Assembly: GCF_003515075.1 (NCBI RefSeq)
Contig: NZ_QWLV01000003.1
Location: 124,001 to 188,000 of the forward strand
DNA: 64,000 nt
Reading direction: 5' to 3'
Source of the DNA: Sphingomonas gilva
GTDB lineage: Bacteria > Pseudomonadota > Alphaproteobacteria > Sphingomonadales > Sphingomonadaceae
The notes under the pieces: generated by a model
What the model saw: only the letters and a program-made list of their open reading frames with translations
What the model was told of the DNA's origin: nothing
Database searches by the model: none
Shown: one piece after another, positions 7,427-18,913 of the stretch
Numbering within the stretch: position 1 is the stretch's first letter
How the letters are laid out: each line of letters begins with the position of its first letter
Translations under genes and position numbers: made by a program

Positions 7427-9943
7427 ATGCAGCTCGTCATCGTCGAATCGCCCGCCAAGGCGAAAACCATCGAGAAATATCTGGGCGGCGATTACCGCGT
7501 GCTCGCCTCCTACGGCCATGTCCGCGATCTGCCGGCGAAGGACGGATCGGTGAACCCCGATGAGGGTTTCGCGATGGAGTGGGAGAATTACGCCGACAAG
7601 GCCAAGCAGCTGAAGGCGATCAGCGACGCCGCCAAGGGGGCCGACCGGCTCGTGCTCGCGACCGACCCCGATCGCGAGGGCGAGGCGATCAGCTGGCACG
7701 TCCAGGAGGTGCTGCGGAAGAGGAAGGCGCTTCCCGCCAAGGTCGACCGCGTCACCTTCAACGCCATCACCAAGGCGACCGTCAGCGAGGCGATGCGGCA
7801 CCCGCGCGCGCTCGACGAGGATCTGATCGACGCATACCGCGCCCGGCGCGCGCTCGATTACCTCGTCGGCTTCACGCTCTCGCCGGTCTTGTGGCGCAAG
7901 CTGCCGGGCGCCAAGTCGGCGGGCCGGGTGCAATCGGTCGCGCTCAGGCTCATCGTCGAGCGCGAGCGCGAGATCGAAGGCTTCACGCCGCAGGAATATT
8001 GGTCGGTCACCGCGCATCTGGAAGCCGACGGCACCGCGTTCGACGCGCGGCTGTCGCGCTGGAAGGGCGAGAAGGTCGACCGCCTCGCCATCGGCGATCG
8101 CGGCGATGCGATGGCGGCGAAGAAGGCGGTCGAGGACGGCCGCTTCAGCGTCGCCTCGGTCGAGACCAAGCCCGCCACGCGCAATCCGCCGCCGCCCTTC
8201 ACCACCTCGACGCTGCAGCAGGAGGCGGCGCGCAAGCTCGGCTTTTCGGCGAGCCACACGATGCGGATCGCCCAGGGCCTCTACGAGGACGGCGCGATCA
8301 CCTATATGCGTACCGACGGCGTGCAGATGGATGGCGCCGCGATCTCGGCCGCGCGCCGCGCGGTGACCGATCGCTACGATGCGAGCTACGTCCCCGAGAA
8401 GCCGAGGGCGTACCAGACCAAGGCGAAGAACGCGCAGGAGGCGCACGAGGCGATCCGTCCGACCGATTTCTCGAAGGATCGCGCCGGATCGGGCGATCAC
8501 GCCCGCCTCTACGATCTGATCTGGAAGCGCGCGCTGGCGAGCCAGATGGCCTCGGCGCGGATGGAAAGAACGACGGTCGATCTCGCCGACGGCAGCGGCC
8601 GGACGGGCCTGCGCGCCACCGGCCAGGTCGTGCTCTTCCCCGGCTATCTCGCGCTCTATGAGGAAGGCCAGGACGACAGCGCGGACGAGGATTCGAAGCG
8701 CCTGCCGCGCATGAAGGAAGGCGACGCGCCCGCCAAGAAGGGCGTCGACGCCGAGCAGCATTTCACCCAGCCGCCGCCGCGCTTCTCCGAAGCCTCGCTG
8801 GTCAAGCGGCTGGAGGAACTGGGCATCGGCCGCCCCTCCACCTACGCCTCGATCATCCAGGTGCTCAAGGACCGCGCATATGTGAAGATCGAGAAGAACC
8901 GCTTCTTCGCCGAGGAGAGCGGGCGGCTGCTGACGGCGTTCCTCGAGCGCTTCTTCGAGCGTTATGTCAGCTACGACTTCACCGCCGGCCTCGAGGACGA
9001 GCTCGACGAGGTGTCCGGCGGCCGCGCCCAGTGGCAGGCGGTGCTCGACGCCTTCTGGAAGGACTTCAAGCCGCGCACCAGCGAGGTGATGGAGTTCAAG
9101 CCGTCCGAGGTGACCGCCCAGCTCGACGCGTTCCTCGCGCCCTATCTCTTTCCGCCCAGGGCCGATGGAACGGACCCGCGGCTATGCCCCAATTGCGGCG
9201 AGGGGCGGCTGGCGCTGCGCGGCGGGCGCTTCGGCGCGTTCGTCGCCTGCTCCAACTATCCCGAGTGCAAATACACCCGCCGTTTCGCCCAGCCGGGCGG
9301 CGGCGAGGGCGACGATACCGGGCCGGAGGTGCTGGGCGAGGACGCAGACGGGCTGGAGGTCAGCAGACGTTCCGGCCGGTTCGGGCCCTATATCCAGGCG
9401 GGCGAAGGCAAGGAGGCGAAGCGCGCCTCGATTCCCAAGGACCTGCCCGGCGAGCTCGATCTGGAGATGGCGCTCAAATTGCTGTCGCTGCCGCGCACCG
9501 TCGGCACGCACCCCGAGACGGGCAAGGAGATCGTCGCCTCGATCGGCCGCTATGGCCCCTATCTGCAGCATGACGGCAAATATGCGCGGCTGGGCTCGAC
9601 CGCCGAGGTGTTCGAGACCGGCATGAACGCCGCGGTGGTCAAGCTCGCCGAAGCCGCGGCGAGCGGCGGCCGCCCGGCGCGCGGGTCGCGCGAGCCGCTG
9701 AAGGTGCTGGGCAAGCATCCGCGCACCGAGGCCGAGATCAAGCTGATGGAGGGCCGCTACGGCGCCTATGTCACCGACGGCACGACCAACGCGACCCTGC
9801 CCAAGAGCGTCGCGCAGGATCAGCTGACGTTGGAAGAGGCCGCGCAGCTGATCGATGCCAGGGCTGCTGCGGCACCGGCGAAGAAAGGCAGGAAGCCGGC
9901 CGCGAAGAAGAAGGCAGCGCCCAAGAAGAAGCCAAAGGGCTGA
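7427..9943 (+). CDS. topA: DNA topoisomerase I (type IA)
   Basis: This 838-aa enzyme relaxes negatively supercoiled DNA. The Toprim domain begins MQLVIVESPAKAKTIEKYLG with the acidic TDPDREGEAISW motif (about 79-90). The catalytic tyrosine is Tyr293 in ITYMRTDG. One C4 zinc-ribbon (CPNCGEGRLALRGG...CSNYPEC) lies near residue 585-612, followed by repeats of the topoisomerase C-terminal type (RFGPYIQ, RYGPYLQ, RYGAYVT). The last 25 residues are lysine-rich, a DNA-binding tail common in alphaproteobacteria. Length is normal for the group. Confidence 0.97.
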   Translation: MQLVIVESPAKAKTIEKYLGGDYRVLASYGHVRDLPAKDGSVNPDEGFAMEWENYADKAKQLKAISDAAKGADRLVLATDPDREGEAISWHVQEVLRKRKALPAKVDRVTFNAITKATVSEAMRHPRALDEDLIDAYRARRALDYLVGFTLSPVLWRKLPGAKSAGRVQSVALRLIVEREREIEGFTPQEYWSVTAHLEADGTAFDARLSRWKGEKVDRLAIGDRGDAMAAKKAVEDGRFSVASVETKPATRNPPPPFTTSTLQQEAARKLGFSASHTMRIAQGLYEDGAITYMRTDGVQMDGAAISAARRAVTDRYDASYVPEKPRAYQTKAKNAQEAHEAIRPTDFSKDRAGSGDHARLYDLIWKRALASQMASARMERTTVDLADGSGRTGLRATGQVVLFPGYLALYEEGQDDSADEDSKRLPRMKEGDAPAKKGVDAEQHFTQPPPRFSEASLVKRLEELGIGRPSTYASIIQVLKDRAYVKIEKNRFFAEESGRLLTAFLERFFERYVSYDFTAGLEDELDEVSGGRAQWQAVLDAFWKDFKPRTSEVMEFKPSEVTAQLDAFLAPYLFPPRADGTDPRLCPNCGEGRLALRGGRFGAFVACSNYPECKYTRRFAQPGGGEGDDTGPEVLGEDADGLEVSRRSGRFGPYIQAGEGKEAKRASIPKDLPGELDLEMALKLLSLPRTVGTHPETGKEIVASIGRYGPYLQHDGKYARLGSTAEVFETGMNAAVVKLAEAAASGGRPARGSREPLKVLGKHPRTEAEIKLMEGRYGAYVTDGTTNATLPKSVAQDQLTLEEAAQLIDARAAAAPAKKGRKPAAKKKAAPKKKPKG

Positions 9944-9946
9944 TCG

Positions 9947-10033
9947 TCGCCCCTGCGAAGGCAGGGGCCTCTGGGTTTGTGGCACGTCAGCAGCTGCGTA
10001 TGCCGACCGAGGCCCCTGCCTTCGCAGGGGCGA
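9947..10033. repeat. REP-like palindromic element, family A, copy 1
   Basis: Perfect 25-bp inverted arms lie at 9947-9971 and 10009-10033 and flank an asymmetric core. On the minus strand the core reads GTCGGCA, then about 18 variable bases, then GTGCCACAAACCC. The element fills the gap between convergent topA and the Sel1-like gene, and the large hairpin could terminate both. Related copies with the same core lie at 50471-50565 and 60867-60997. Confidence 0.85.
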
Positions 10034-10051
10034 CAGATTTTGGTTGGTGTG

Positions 10052-10348
10052 TCAGGCCGCGCGGCGCACCGTCGCGCCCAGCCATGCCCTTGCCTGGCGC
10101 TGCGCCTCGGCGATCTCGCGGGCGGACATCTCGTCGGCGATCTCGGCGCGCCATTCCTGCGCGCGGACGTCGCCGTTCAGCGCCGCCAGGTTGAACCATT
10201 TATGCGCTTCGATCAGATCGACGCCGACGCCGTCGCTGCCGCTCGAATAGGCGACCCCCAGGTCGAACAGTGCGTCGGCGTCACCGGCGGCGGCATCGGC
10301 CAGCCTGCTTTCGATCAGAAACTGCGCGCTCTTGAAGCTGTTGCCCAT
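10052..10348 (-). CDS. Sel1-like repeat (SLR) small protein
   Basis: This 98-aa protein has one clear Sel1-like repeat (ADALFDLGVAYSSG...GVDLIEAHKWFNLAALNG) followed by a charged helix. No signal peptide is visible, so it is probably cytosolic. SLR proteins act as protein-interaction scaffolds, but the partner here is unknown. Similar short SLR proteins are common in sphingomonads. It is convergent with topA, with a palindromic repeat between them. Confidence 0.8.
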   Translation of the reverse strand: MGNSFKSAQFLIESRLADAAAGDADALFDLGVAYSSGSDGVGVDLIEAHKWFNLAALNGDVRAQEWRAEIADEMSAREIAEAQRQARAWLGATVRRAA

Positions 10349-10432
10349 CGTGAAGCCCCCTTCACCTGATCCTCATGCGATCACTTTCGGGCAGCAGCTT
10401 TCAACAAATGGTTAACGTCGAAAAAGCCATGA

Positions 10433-11272
10433 TCAATCGACCGCGAGATTGTCGATGAACCTGGTTCTGCCGATCCTCGCCGCCGCGATCAGACGGCGCG
10501 CGCGGCCCGCCGCCGGATCGGGCGCGAGCGTTTCCGCATCGACCAGCGCGAAATAGTCGATCGGATCGAAACCCGCATGGCGAAGCCGCTCCACGCCATG
10601 GGCAAGCGCCGCCTTCGCATCGCCGCCAACGCGGATCGCTGCGGCGGCTTCGCCCAGCGCGCGGGGCAGGGCAAGCGCGCTGTGACGCTCCTCATCGGTC
10701 AGATAGGCGTTGCGCGACGACAGCGCGAGGCCGTCATCGGCGCGCTCGGTCGGCACACCGACGATCTCGATCGCGAAGTCCAGATCGGCGACCATCCGGC
10801 GGATCACCGCCAGCTGCTGGAAATCCTTCTCGCCGAAAAGCGCGACATCGGGCCGGACCTGGTTGAACAGCTTGGCGACCACCGTCGCCACCCCGTCGAA
10901 ATGGCCCGGCCGCGCCGCGCCGTCCCACAGGTCGCTGATGCCCGAAACGGAGACGGTGGATGCGAAGCCGTCCGGGTACATCGTCGCCACCGAAGGCATC
11001 CACAGCAGGTCGCAGCCGCCGTCCTTGAGCATCCGCGCATCCGCCGCCTCGGCGCGCGGATAGGTCGACAGATCCTCGTGCGCGCCGAACTGCTTCGGAT
11101 TGACGAAGATCGACGCCACCACCTTGTCCGCCCGCTGTCGCGCCTCCGCGACCAGCGCCATGTGGCCGGCGTGCAGCGCCCCCATGGTCGGCACCAGCGC
11201 GATCCGCGCGCCATCACGCCTCAGCCCGGAAATCGCGGTGCGCAGGGCGTTAACGTCATCGATCGTTTGCAT
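10433..11272 (-). CDS. panC: Pantothenate synthetase
   Basis: This 279-aa enzyme ligates pantoate and beta-alanine using ATP, the last step of pantothenate (coenzyme A precursor) synthesis. Nucleotidyltransferase motifs are present: VPTMGALHAGHMALV (HIGH-like, about 28-42), FVNPKQFG, the FGEKDFQQLAVI region, and LSSRNAYL (KMSKS-like). The length and the start MQTIDDVNALR are normal. It is divergent from mipZ across an 82-nt gap. Confidence 0.96.
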   Translation of the reverse strand: MQTIDDVNALRTAISGLRRDGARIALVPTMGALHAGHMALVAEARQRADKVVASIFVNPKQFGAHEDLSTYPRAEAADARMLKDGGCDLLWMPSVATMYPDGFASTVSVSGISDLWDGAARPGHFDGVATVVAKLFNQVRPDVALFGEKDFQQLAVIRRMVADLDFAIEIVGVPTERADDGLALSSRNAYLTDEERHSALALPRALGEAAAAIRVGGDAKAALAHGVERLRHAGFDPIDYFALVDAETLAPDPAAGRARRLIAAARIGRTRFIDNLAVD

Positions 11273-11354
11273 GGGTGTTCCGGCTGCGGCAAAGGGTGGA
11301 CGCGCCTTCTATGGGGGCGGGGGAACGGCTTCAAGCGACAGGAATTCGGGGCAC

Positions 11355-12143
11355 GTGGCGTCCGGCAGGGTACACACCATCGTCTTCGCCAACGAAAAGG
11401 GCGGTACTGGCAAGTCGACCACCGCGGTGCATGTCGCGATCGCGCTGGCGGCGAAGGGCGCACGCGTCTCCGCGATCGATCTCGATCACCGCCAGCGCAC
11501 GCTCGCGCGCTATCTGGAGAACCGCGCCGCGACGATGAAGCGGACGGGCAAGGACCTGCCCCAGCCGCGCTACGCCGCACATGACGGAGTGAGCCAGGAC
11601 CGGTTCGAGGAGCTGGTCGGCAGCCTGTCCGAGGGTGCCGATTTCCTCGTCATCGACACGCCGGGGCGCGACGATCCCTTCGCCCGGGCGGCGGCGACAC
11701 GCGCCGATTCGCTCGTCACGCCGATGAACGACAGCTTCGTCGACTTCGATCTGATCGGCCAGGTCGATCCGGACAACTACAAGGTCACGCGCCCCAGCTT
11801 CTATTCGGAGCTGATCTGGGACGCGCGCAAGGTGCGGGCGAAGGCGGACGGCGCGACGATCGACTGGGTCGTCCTCCGCAACCGCCTTCAGCATATCGAG
11901 GCGAAGAACATGCGCCGCGTCGGGCTGGCGCTCGACCAGCTCGCCAAGCGCGTCGGCTTTCGCGTCATCCCCGGCCTCGGCGAGCGGGTCATCTATCGCG
12001 AGCTGTTCCCGCAGGGGCTGACCTTGGTCGACAGCCGCGATTTCGGCGAAATGGGCCTGGCGCATGTCGCCGCCCGCCAGGAGCTGCGCGAGATGGTCGC
12101 CGGGCTTGCCCTGCCCGAGCCCGCCATCCCCATGTTTGCCTGA
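11355..12143 (+). CDS. mipZ: MipZ-like ParA-family ATPase, division-site positioning
   Basis: This 262-aa protein has the deviant Walker A of the ParA/MinD class at residues 11-22 (FANEKGGTGKST). DLDHRQRTLARYLENR and VIDTPGRDD (Walker B side) follow. These are characteristic of alphaproteobacterial MipZ, which forms a gradient from ParB-origin complexes and blocks FtsZ at the poles. The GTG at 11355 is chosen; the reading frame extends upstream into panC antisense sequence. The stop overlaps the start of a membrane J-domain gene (ATGA). Confidence 0.92.
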   Translation: MASGRVHTIVFANEKGGTGKSTTAVHVAIALAAKGARVSAIDLDHRQRTLARYLENRAATMKRTGKDLPQPRYAAHDGVSQDRFEELVGSLSEGADFLVIDTPGRDDPFARAAATRADSLVTPMNDSFVDFDLIGQVDPDNYKVTRPSFYSELIWDARKVRAKADGATIDWVVLRNRLQHIEAKNMRRVGLALDQLAKRVGFRVIPGLGERVIYRELFPQGLTLVDSRDFGEMGLAHVAARQELREMVAGLALPEPAIPMFA

Positions 12144-12409
12144 TGACGAAGCTGATCATCGCGGCCGCGGTGCTTGCCGCGATCTGGCTGTTGTGGCGGC
12201 GCGGCCGCCGCGGCGCCGGCATGACCGTCACGGAGGCGCGCGCGACGCTCGATCTGCCCGCGGACGCCGACGAAGCGGCGATTCGCGCCGCGCATCGCCG
12301 TCTGATCGCCAGGGTTCATCCGGATGCGGGCGGCAACGCCGCGCTCGCCGCACGGATCAATGCGGCGCGTGACGTGTTGCTGCGGGAGCTACCGAAGGAG
12401 TTGAAATGA
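12143..12409 (+). CDS. Small membrane-anchored J-domain protein
   Basis: This 88-aa protein has an N-terminal membrane helix (about residues 3-19, [15 protein letters not shown]) followed by a shortened J-domain. The J-domain contains the HPD motif in [12 protein letters not shown], which stimulates DnaK ATPase. It is a TIM14/Pam18-like type III J-protein. It overlaps mipZ upstream and the phosphomannomutase gene downstream by 4 nt each, so all three are likely co-transcribed. Its client is unknown. Confidence 0.88.
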   Translation: MTKLIIAAAVLAAIWLLWRRGRRGAGMTVTEARATLDLPADADEAAIRAAHRRLIARVHPDAGGNAALAARINAARDVLLRELPKELK

Positions 12410-13794
12410 CCCACCGCTTCGATCCCACATCCCTGCGCGAATACGACATCCGCGGAGTCGTCGGCAAAACGCTCGGCGAGGCCGATGCGCGCGCCATCGG
12501 CCGCGGCTTCGCGACCCTGGTGCGCCGTTCGGGCGGCACGCGCGTGGCGGTGGGACGCGACGGCCGCAAATCCTCGCCCGCGCTGGAGGCGGCGCTGGTC
12601 GAGGGGCTGACCGCGAGCGGTGTCGACGTTGTCCGCATCGGCCTCGGCCCGACGCCGATGCTATATTATGCCGAGGCGGTGCTGGAGGTGGATGGCGGCA
12701 TCCAGATAACCGGCAGCCACAACCCCGCCGATTATAACGGCTTCAAGATGGTGCTGCAGCACAAGCCGTTTTTCGGCCCACAGATCCAGGAGCTTGGCCG
12801 CATGGCGGCGGAAGGCGACTGGGAAGAGGCGGAAACGCCGGGCGCGGTCGAGGACGCCGATATCGAGGACGATTATGTCGGTCGGCTGATCGCGGGCTAT
12901 GCCGGCGGCGCCTACCGAATCGGCTGGGACGCCGGCAATGGCGCCGCCGGCGCGGTGATCGAGAAGCTGGTGAAGCTGCTGCCTGGTGAGCATCACACGC
13001 TCTACACCGATATCGACGGCGATTTTCCCAATCATCATCCCGATCCCACCGAGGAGAAGAACCTCGCCGATCTGAAGGCGCTGGTCGCGGAGAAGCAGCT
13101 CGATTTCGGACTCGCCTTCGACGGCGACGGCGACCGGATCGGCGCGATCGACGGCGAAGGGCGCGTGATCTGGGGCGATCAGCTTCTCTCCATTCTGGCG
13201 GAACCTGTGCTGCGCGAACTGCCCGGCGCCACGATCATCGCCGACGTGAAGGCGAGCCAGGCGCTGTTCGACCGGGTGAAGGAACTCGGCGGCAAGCCGG
13301 AGATGTGGAAGACCGGCCACTCGCTTATCAAGTCGCGGATGAAGGAGACGGGCGCGCCGCTCGCCGGCGAGATGTCCGGCCACATCTTCTTCGCGCACGA
13401 TTATTATGGCTTCGACGACGCGCAATACGCCGCCGTACGGCTGATCCGCGCGGTGCACATGATCGGCAAGTCGATGACCGAGATCAGGGGCGCGATGCCC
13501 AAGTTCGTCAACACGCCGGAAATGCGCTTCCAGGTCGATGAGGCCCGCAAGTTCGCGGTGGTGGACGAGGTGCTCGATCGGCTGGAGGCCGAGGGTGCCG
13601 ACGTCAACCGCACCGACGGCGCGCGCGTCACCACACCCGACGGCTGGTGGCTGCTGCGCGCCTCCAACACCCAGGACGTGCTCGTCGCGCGCGCCGAGGC
13701 GAGGGACCAGGCGGGGCTTGATCGGCTGATGGCGCAGATCGATGCGCAACTGGCGGCGAGCGGGCTCAAGCGCGGACCGCAGGCGGCGCATTAA
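12406..13794 (+). CDS. Phosphomannomutase/phosphoglucomutase
   Basis: This 462-aa alpha-D-phosphohexomutase is of the bifunctional AlgC/PgmG type, feeding exopolysaccharide and LPS sugar nucleotides. Active-site Ser104 lies in [12 protein letters not shown]. The metal loop is FDGDGDRIG near residue 238, and the sugar-binding GEMSGHIFF is near residue 322. The C-terminal phosphate-binding loop RASNTQD-type motif is present. In sphingomonads this enzyme makes both Glc-1-P and Man-1-P, but substrate choice cannot be read here. It overlaps the J-domain gene by 4 nt. Confidence 0.95.
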   Translation: MTHRFDPTSLREYDIRGVVGKTLGEADARAIGRGFATLVRRSGGTRVAVGRDGRKSSPALEAALVEGLTASGVDVVRIGLGPTPMLYYAEAVLEVDGGIQITGSHNPADYNGFKMVLQHKPFFGPQIQELGRMAAEGDWEEAETPGAVEDADIEDDYVGRLIAGYAGGAYRIGWDAGNGAAGAVIEKLVKLLPGEHHTLYTDIDGDFPNHHPDPTEEKNLADLKALVAEKQLDFGLAFDGDGDRIGAIDGEGRVIWGDQLLSILAEPVLRELPGATIIADVKASQALFDRVKELGGKPEMWKTGHSLIKSRMKETGAPLAGEMSGHIFFAHDYYGFDDAQYAAVRLIRAVHMIGKSMTEIRGAMPKFVNTPEMRFQVDEARKFAVVDEVLDRLEAEGADVNRTDGARVTTPDGWWLLRASNTQDVLVARAEARDQAGLDRLMAQIDAQLAASGLKRGPQAAH

Positions 13795-13839
13795 AGCTTC
13801 GGGCTGGCATTTCCGGCCCGAAGCACCCATCTGGTGGGA

Positions 13840-14595
13840 ATGCCCCCATCACAAATAATCCGCGTCGTCGACCTGGAGACGACCGGCGCGAATCCCATGG
13901 CCGACGGCGTTTGCGAGGTCGGCTGGCAGGACGTCGCGCTCGGCGCGGAGGGCGAATGGGAATTGTATGGCGATGGCGGCGCGCGACTGATCAACCCGGG
14001 CCGCCCGATTCCGCCGATCACCCAGGCGGTCCATCACATCCTCGACGAGCATGTGATGGACGCACCGTGGTGGCACGATGTCGCCCGCCAGGTGCTCGAT
14101 CCCTATCCGAAGCGCATCGCGCTTGCCGCGCATCGCGCCGATTTCGAGATGAAGTTCTGTTCGCCCGCCCAATCGGCCGGAAAGGAGTGGATCTGCACCT
14201 GGAAGTGCGCGCTGCGTCTATGGCCCGAAAGCCCAAGCTTCTCCAACCAGGTGCTGCGCTATTGGCGCAGGCCCGCGGGGCTGGAGCATGATCGCGGCCT
14301 TCCCGCGCACCGGGCATTTCCCGATGCCTATGTCACCGCCTTCCACCTGCGCGACATGCTGAACGAGGTCGGGCCCGATCAGCTGATCGCCTGGTCGGCC
14401 GAACCCGGCCTGCTGCCGCGCGTCCGCTACGGCCCCGACCGCGGCAAGGCGTGGGACGAGATCGGCGAGGACTCCCTCGCCTCCTTCCTCACCGATCGCG
14501 ACATCGACGTCCGCTTCACCGCCGAGACCGAGCTCGCCCGCCGTCGCGGCGGCGGCGAGGTAAAGCGGCCGGCGCGACAGGACCTGCTGCTTTAG
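13840..14595 (+). CDS. DnaQ-like 3'-5' exonuclease
   Basis: This 251-aa DEDDh exonuclease domain protein is separate from the replicative epsilon subunit at 53343. Exo I is VVDLETTG near the N-terminus, ExoII-like residues are in LAAHRADFEMKF, and ExoIII is HRAFPDAYVT (His and Asp). The C-terminal 80 residues (DRGKAWDEIGEDSLASFL) resemble the extension of Rv2179c-type/putative quorum-sensing exonucleases. An alternative GTG start is 6 nt upstream. Its stop overlaps the stop of the convergent DUF2442 gene by a few bases. The substrate is unknown. Confidence 0.85.
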   Translation: MPPSQIIRVVDLETTGANPMADGVCEVGWQDVALGAEGEWELYGDGGARLINPGRPIPPITQAVHHILDEHVMDAPWWHDVARQVLDPYPKRIALAAHRADFEMKFCSPAQSAGKEWICTWKCALRLWPESPSFSNQVLRYWRRPAGLEHDRGLPAHRAFPDAYVTAFHLRDMLNEVGPDQLIAWSAEPGLLPRVRYGPDRGKAWDEIGEDSLASFLTDRDIDVRFTAETELARRRGGGEVKRPARQDLLL

Positions 14596-15026
14596 GCGGC
14601 GCGGCGGGCGTCATAGCCTTCGGTTGCCAGCATCACCGTTTTGGGAATGACCTGCTCGCCCGAAAGATAATAGGCGATTGTTCGCCGCGACAGGCCAAGC
14701 GCTGCGGCGGCAGTGTCCAGCGTAAGATCGTGGCGCTCCATCCATGTGCGTAGACCAGCCGACGGCATCGTCTCCCCGATCTGCTCATCGGCCCACCGGC
14801 GTAATTGAGCCGAGCCGAAATCGATCCCGACAGGCCATTCGACCGCCCAGCCATCATCTGAAATGGCGGCTGTCGCAAATACGAACCTGTCGGCCAACGG
14901 CGCGAGGTTGGCGCGCGCCGCGATCAAAGGACCAAGATCTACATCGGCACGGCGCTGATTGTCCCAGACGACCGTCAACATCGCCGGTCCGGAGATCGCT
15001 ATCGTTTCGATCTTGCCCAGCGTCAT
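14592..15026 (-). CDS. DUF2442 protein with C-terminal helix-turn-helix
   Basis: This protein of about 144 aa starts MTLGKIETIAIS. The N-terminal part (about 1-80, ending VEWPVGIDFGSAQLRRW) fits DUF2442. The C-terminal part (TLDTAAAALGLSRRTIAYYLSGEQVIPKT) is an Xre-like helix-turn-helix. DUF2442 genes commonly pair with DUF4160 genes in a toxin-antitoxin-like arrangement, as here, where DUF4160 is immediately upstream and overlaps by 4 nt. Autoregulation through the helix-turn-helix is plausible but inferred. Confidence 0.82.
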   Translation of the reverse strand: MTLGKIETIAISGPAMLTVVWDNQRRADVDLGPLIAARANLAPLADRFVFATAAISDDGWAVEWPVGIDFGSAQLRRWADEQIGETMPSAGLRTWMERHDLTLDTAAAALGLSRRTIAYYLSGEQVIPKTVMLATEGYDARRAA

Positions 15027-15265
15027 GCGCCGTCTCCGCTGAATTCCTGCCACTTCGCCTCCAGCAGGGGCCGGTTGTCCGCTGCCCATGCCAGCGCCTC
15101 GCGCAGATCGATCCTGCCGCTGGATGCGATCACCTCCAGCGTGTCGATCCGCACCTGCGCCGCTCCTTCGCGCCCCAGCACATGGAAGTGCGGCGGATTG
15201 TGATCGGCGAATACATCGCGATCTCCGACGCGGAGAAGCGGATCAGGCGCGGCATGATAGTGCAA
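15023..15265 (-). CDS. DUF4160 protein, possibly N-terminally frameshifted
   Basis: This 80-aa frame contains the DUF4160 signature DHNPPHFHVLG and the normal C-terminus (EALAWAADNRPLLEAKWQEF). Its only start is a TTG at 15265, and the first 20 residues do not resemble the family. In the neighbouring frame an ATG at 15255 encodes MPRLIRFSASEIAMYS, which closely matches the usual DUF4160 N-terminus, and then runs out of register at about 15206. Insertion of one base there would restore an MYSxDHNPPHFH reading with family spacing. It is therefore either a recent one-base deletion or a sequencing error. It pairs with the DUF2442 gene downstream. Confidence 0.6.
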   Translation of the reverse strand: MHYHAAPDPLLRVGDRDVFADHNPPHFHVLGREGAAQVRIDTLEVIASSGRIDLREALAWAADNRPLLEAKWQEFSGDGA

Positions 15266-15282
15266 TCATTGCACCAAGTCCA

Positions 15283-18270
<2,988 letters not shown>

Positions 18271-18732
18271 CTATCCTGCCCGTTTCGCCTTCACCAGCGC
18301 CGCATCCAGGGTCTGGAGGAAGCGGGAGCGATCGGCGGCGGCGAAGGGCGCGGGACCGCCGAGCTGGTCGCCGCCGGCGCGCAGATCGGCCATGATCGCG
18401 CGGGTGGCGATGGCGGCGCCGATCGAGCTCGTCGTGAAGGGCCTGCCGGTGGGCGCGATCACCGCCGCGCCGGCCTTCAGCGCGCGATCGGCGAGGAGGA
18501 TGTCGGCGGTGATCACGATGACGCCCGGCGCGGCGCGCTCGGCGATCCAGTCGTCCGCCGCGTCGAAGGCGTCGCCGACGATTACCCGCTTGACCAGCGG
18601 ATGCGCAGGGATGCGGAAAGGCGCGTTGCTGACCAGGGTGACGGGCGCCTCATGCCGCCATGCGACCTTGTAGATTTCGTCCTTCACCGGGCAGGCGTCG
18701 GCGTCGACCAGGATGTGGATGGGGTGGGTCAT
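18271..18732 (-). CDS. YaiI/YqxD family (DUF188, UPF0178) protein
   Basis: This 153-aa cytosolic protein starts [17 protein letters not shown], the conserved acidic start of the NYN-like DUF188 family. It continues with [27 protein letters not shown] and [13 protein letters not shown]. The family is PIN/NYN-related and a nuclease role has been suggested; no function is proven. An upstream in-frame extension translates repeat DNA and is rejected. Its last 26 codons are duplicated 300 nt downstream as a gene fragment. Confidence 0.9.
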   Translation of the reverse strand: MTHPIHILVDADACPVKDEIYKVAWRHEAPVTLVSNAPFRIPAHPLVKRVIVGDAFDAADDWIAERAAPGVIVITADILLADRALKAGAAVIAPTGRPFTTSSIGAAIATRAIMADLRAGGDQLGGPAPFAAADRSRFLQTLDAALVKAKRAG

Positions 18733-18741
18733 ACAGGTTTC

Positions 18742-18896
18742 CCTCCCCTCCCTGAAAGGGAGGGGATCAAGGGGTGGGTATAGCGCAGAGCGGGGCTCGA
18801 CGCCCCGATCGGCGCTATTCGCGTTCGGGGGATGAGTCTTTGAGGCGCGCAGACGCGCGCACCCACCCCCAAGCCCCTCCCTGGAAGGGAGGGGAG
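18742..18896. repeat. Large inverted repeat with G/C-rich hairpin arms
   Basis: The arm at 18742-18780 (CCTCCCCTCCCTGAAAGGGA then AAGGGGTGGGT) is matched in reverse by 18861-18896. Each arm carries its own small hairpin (CTCCCT...AGGGAG). The element fills most of the gap between the helicase stop and the DUF188 start. It belongs to the same broad family (family B) as those at 28362-28500, 30762-30963 and flanking the DUF559 gene. Confidence 0.75.
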
Positions 18897-18913
18897 TATC
18901 TTCTGATGAAGCT

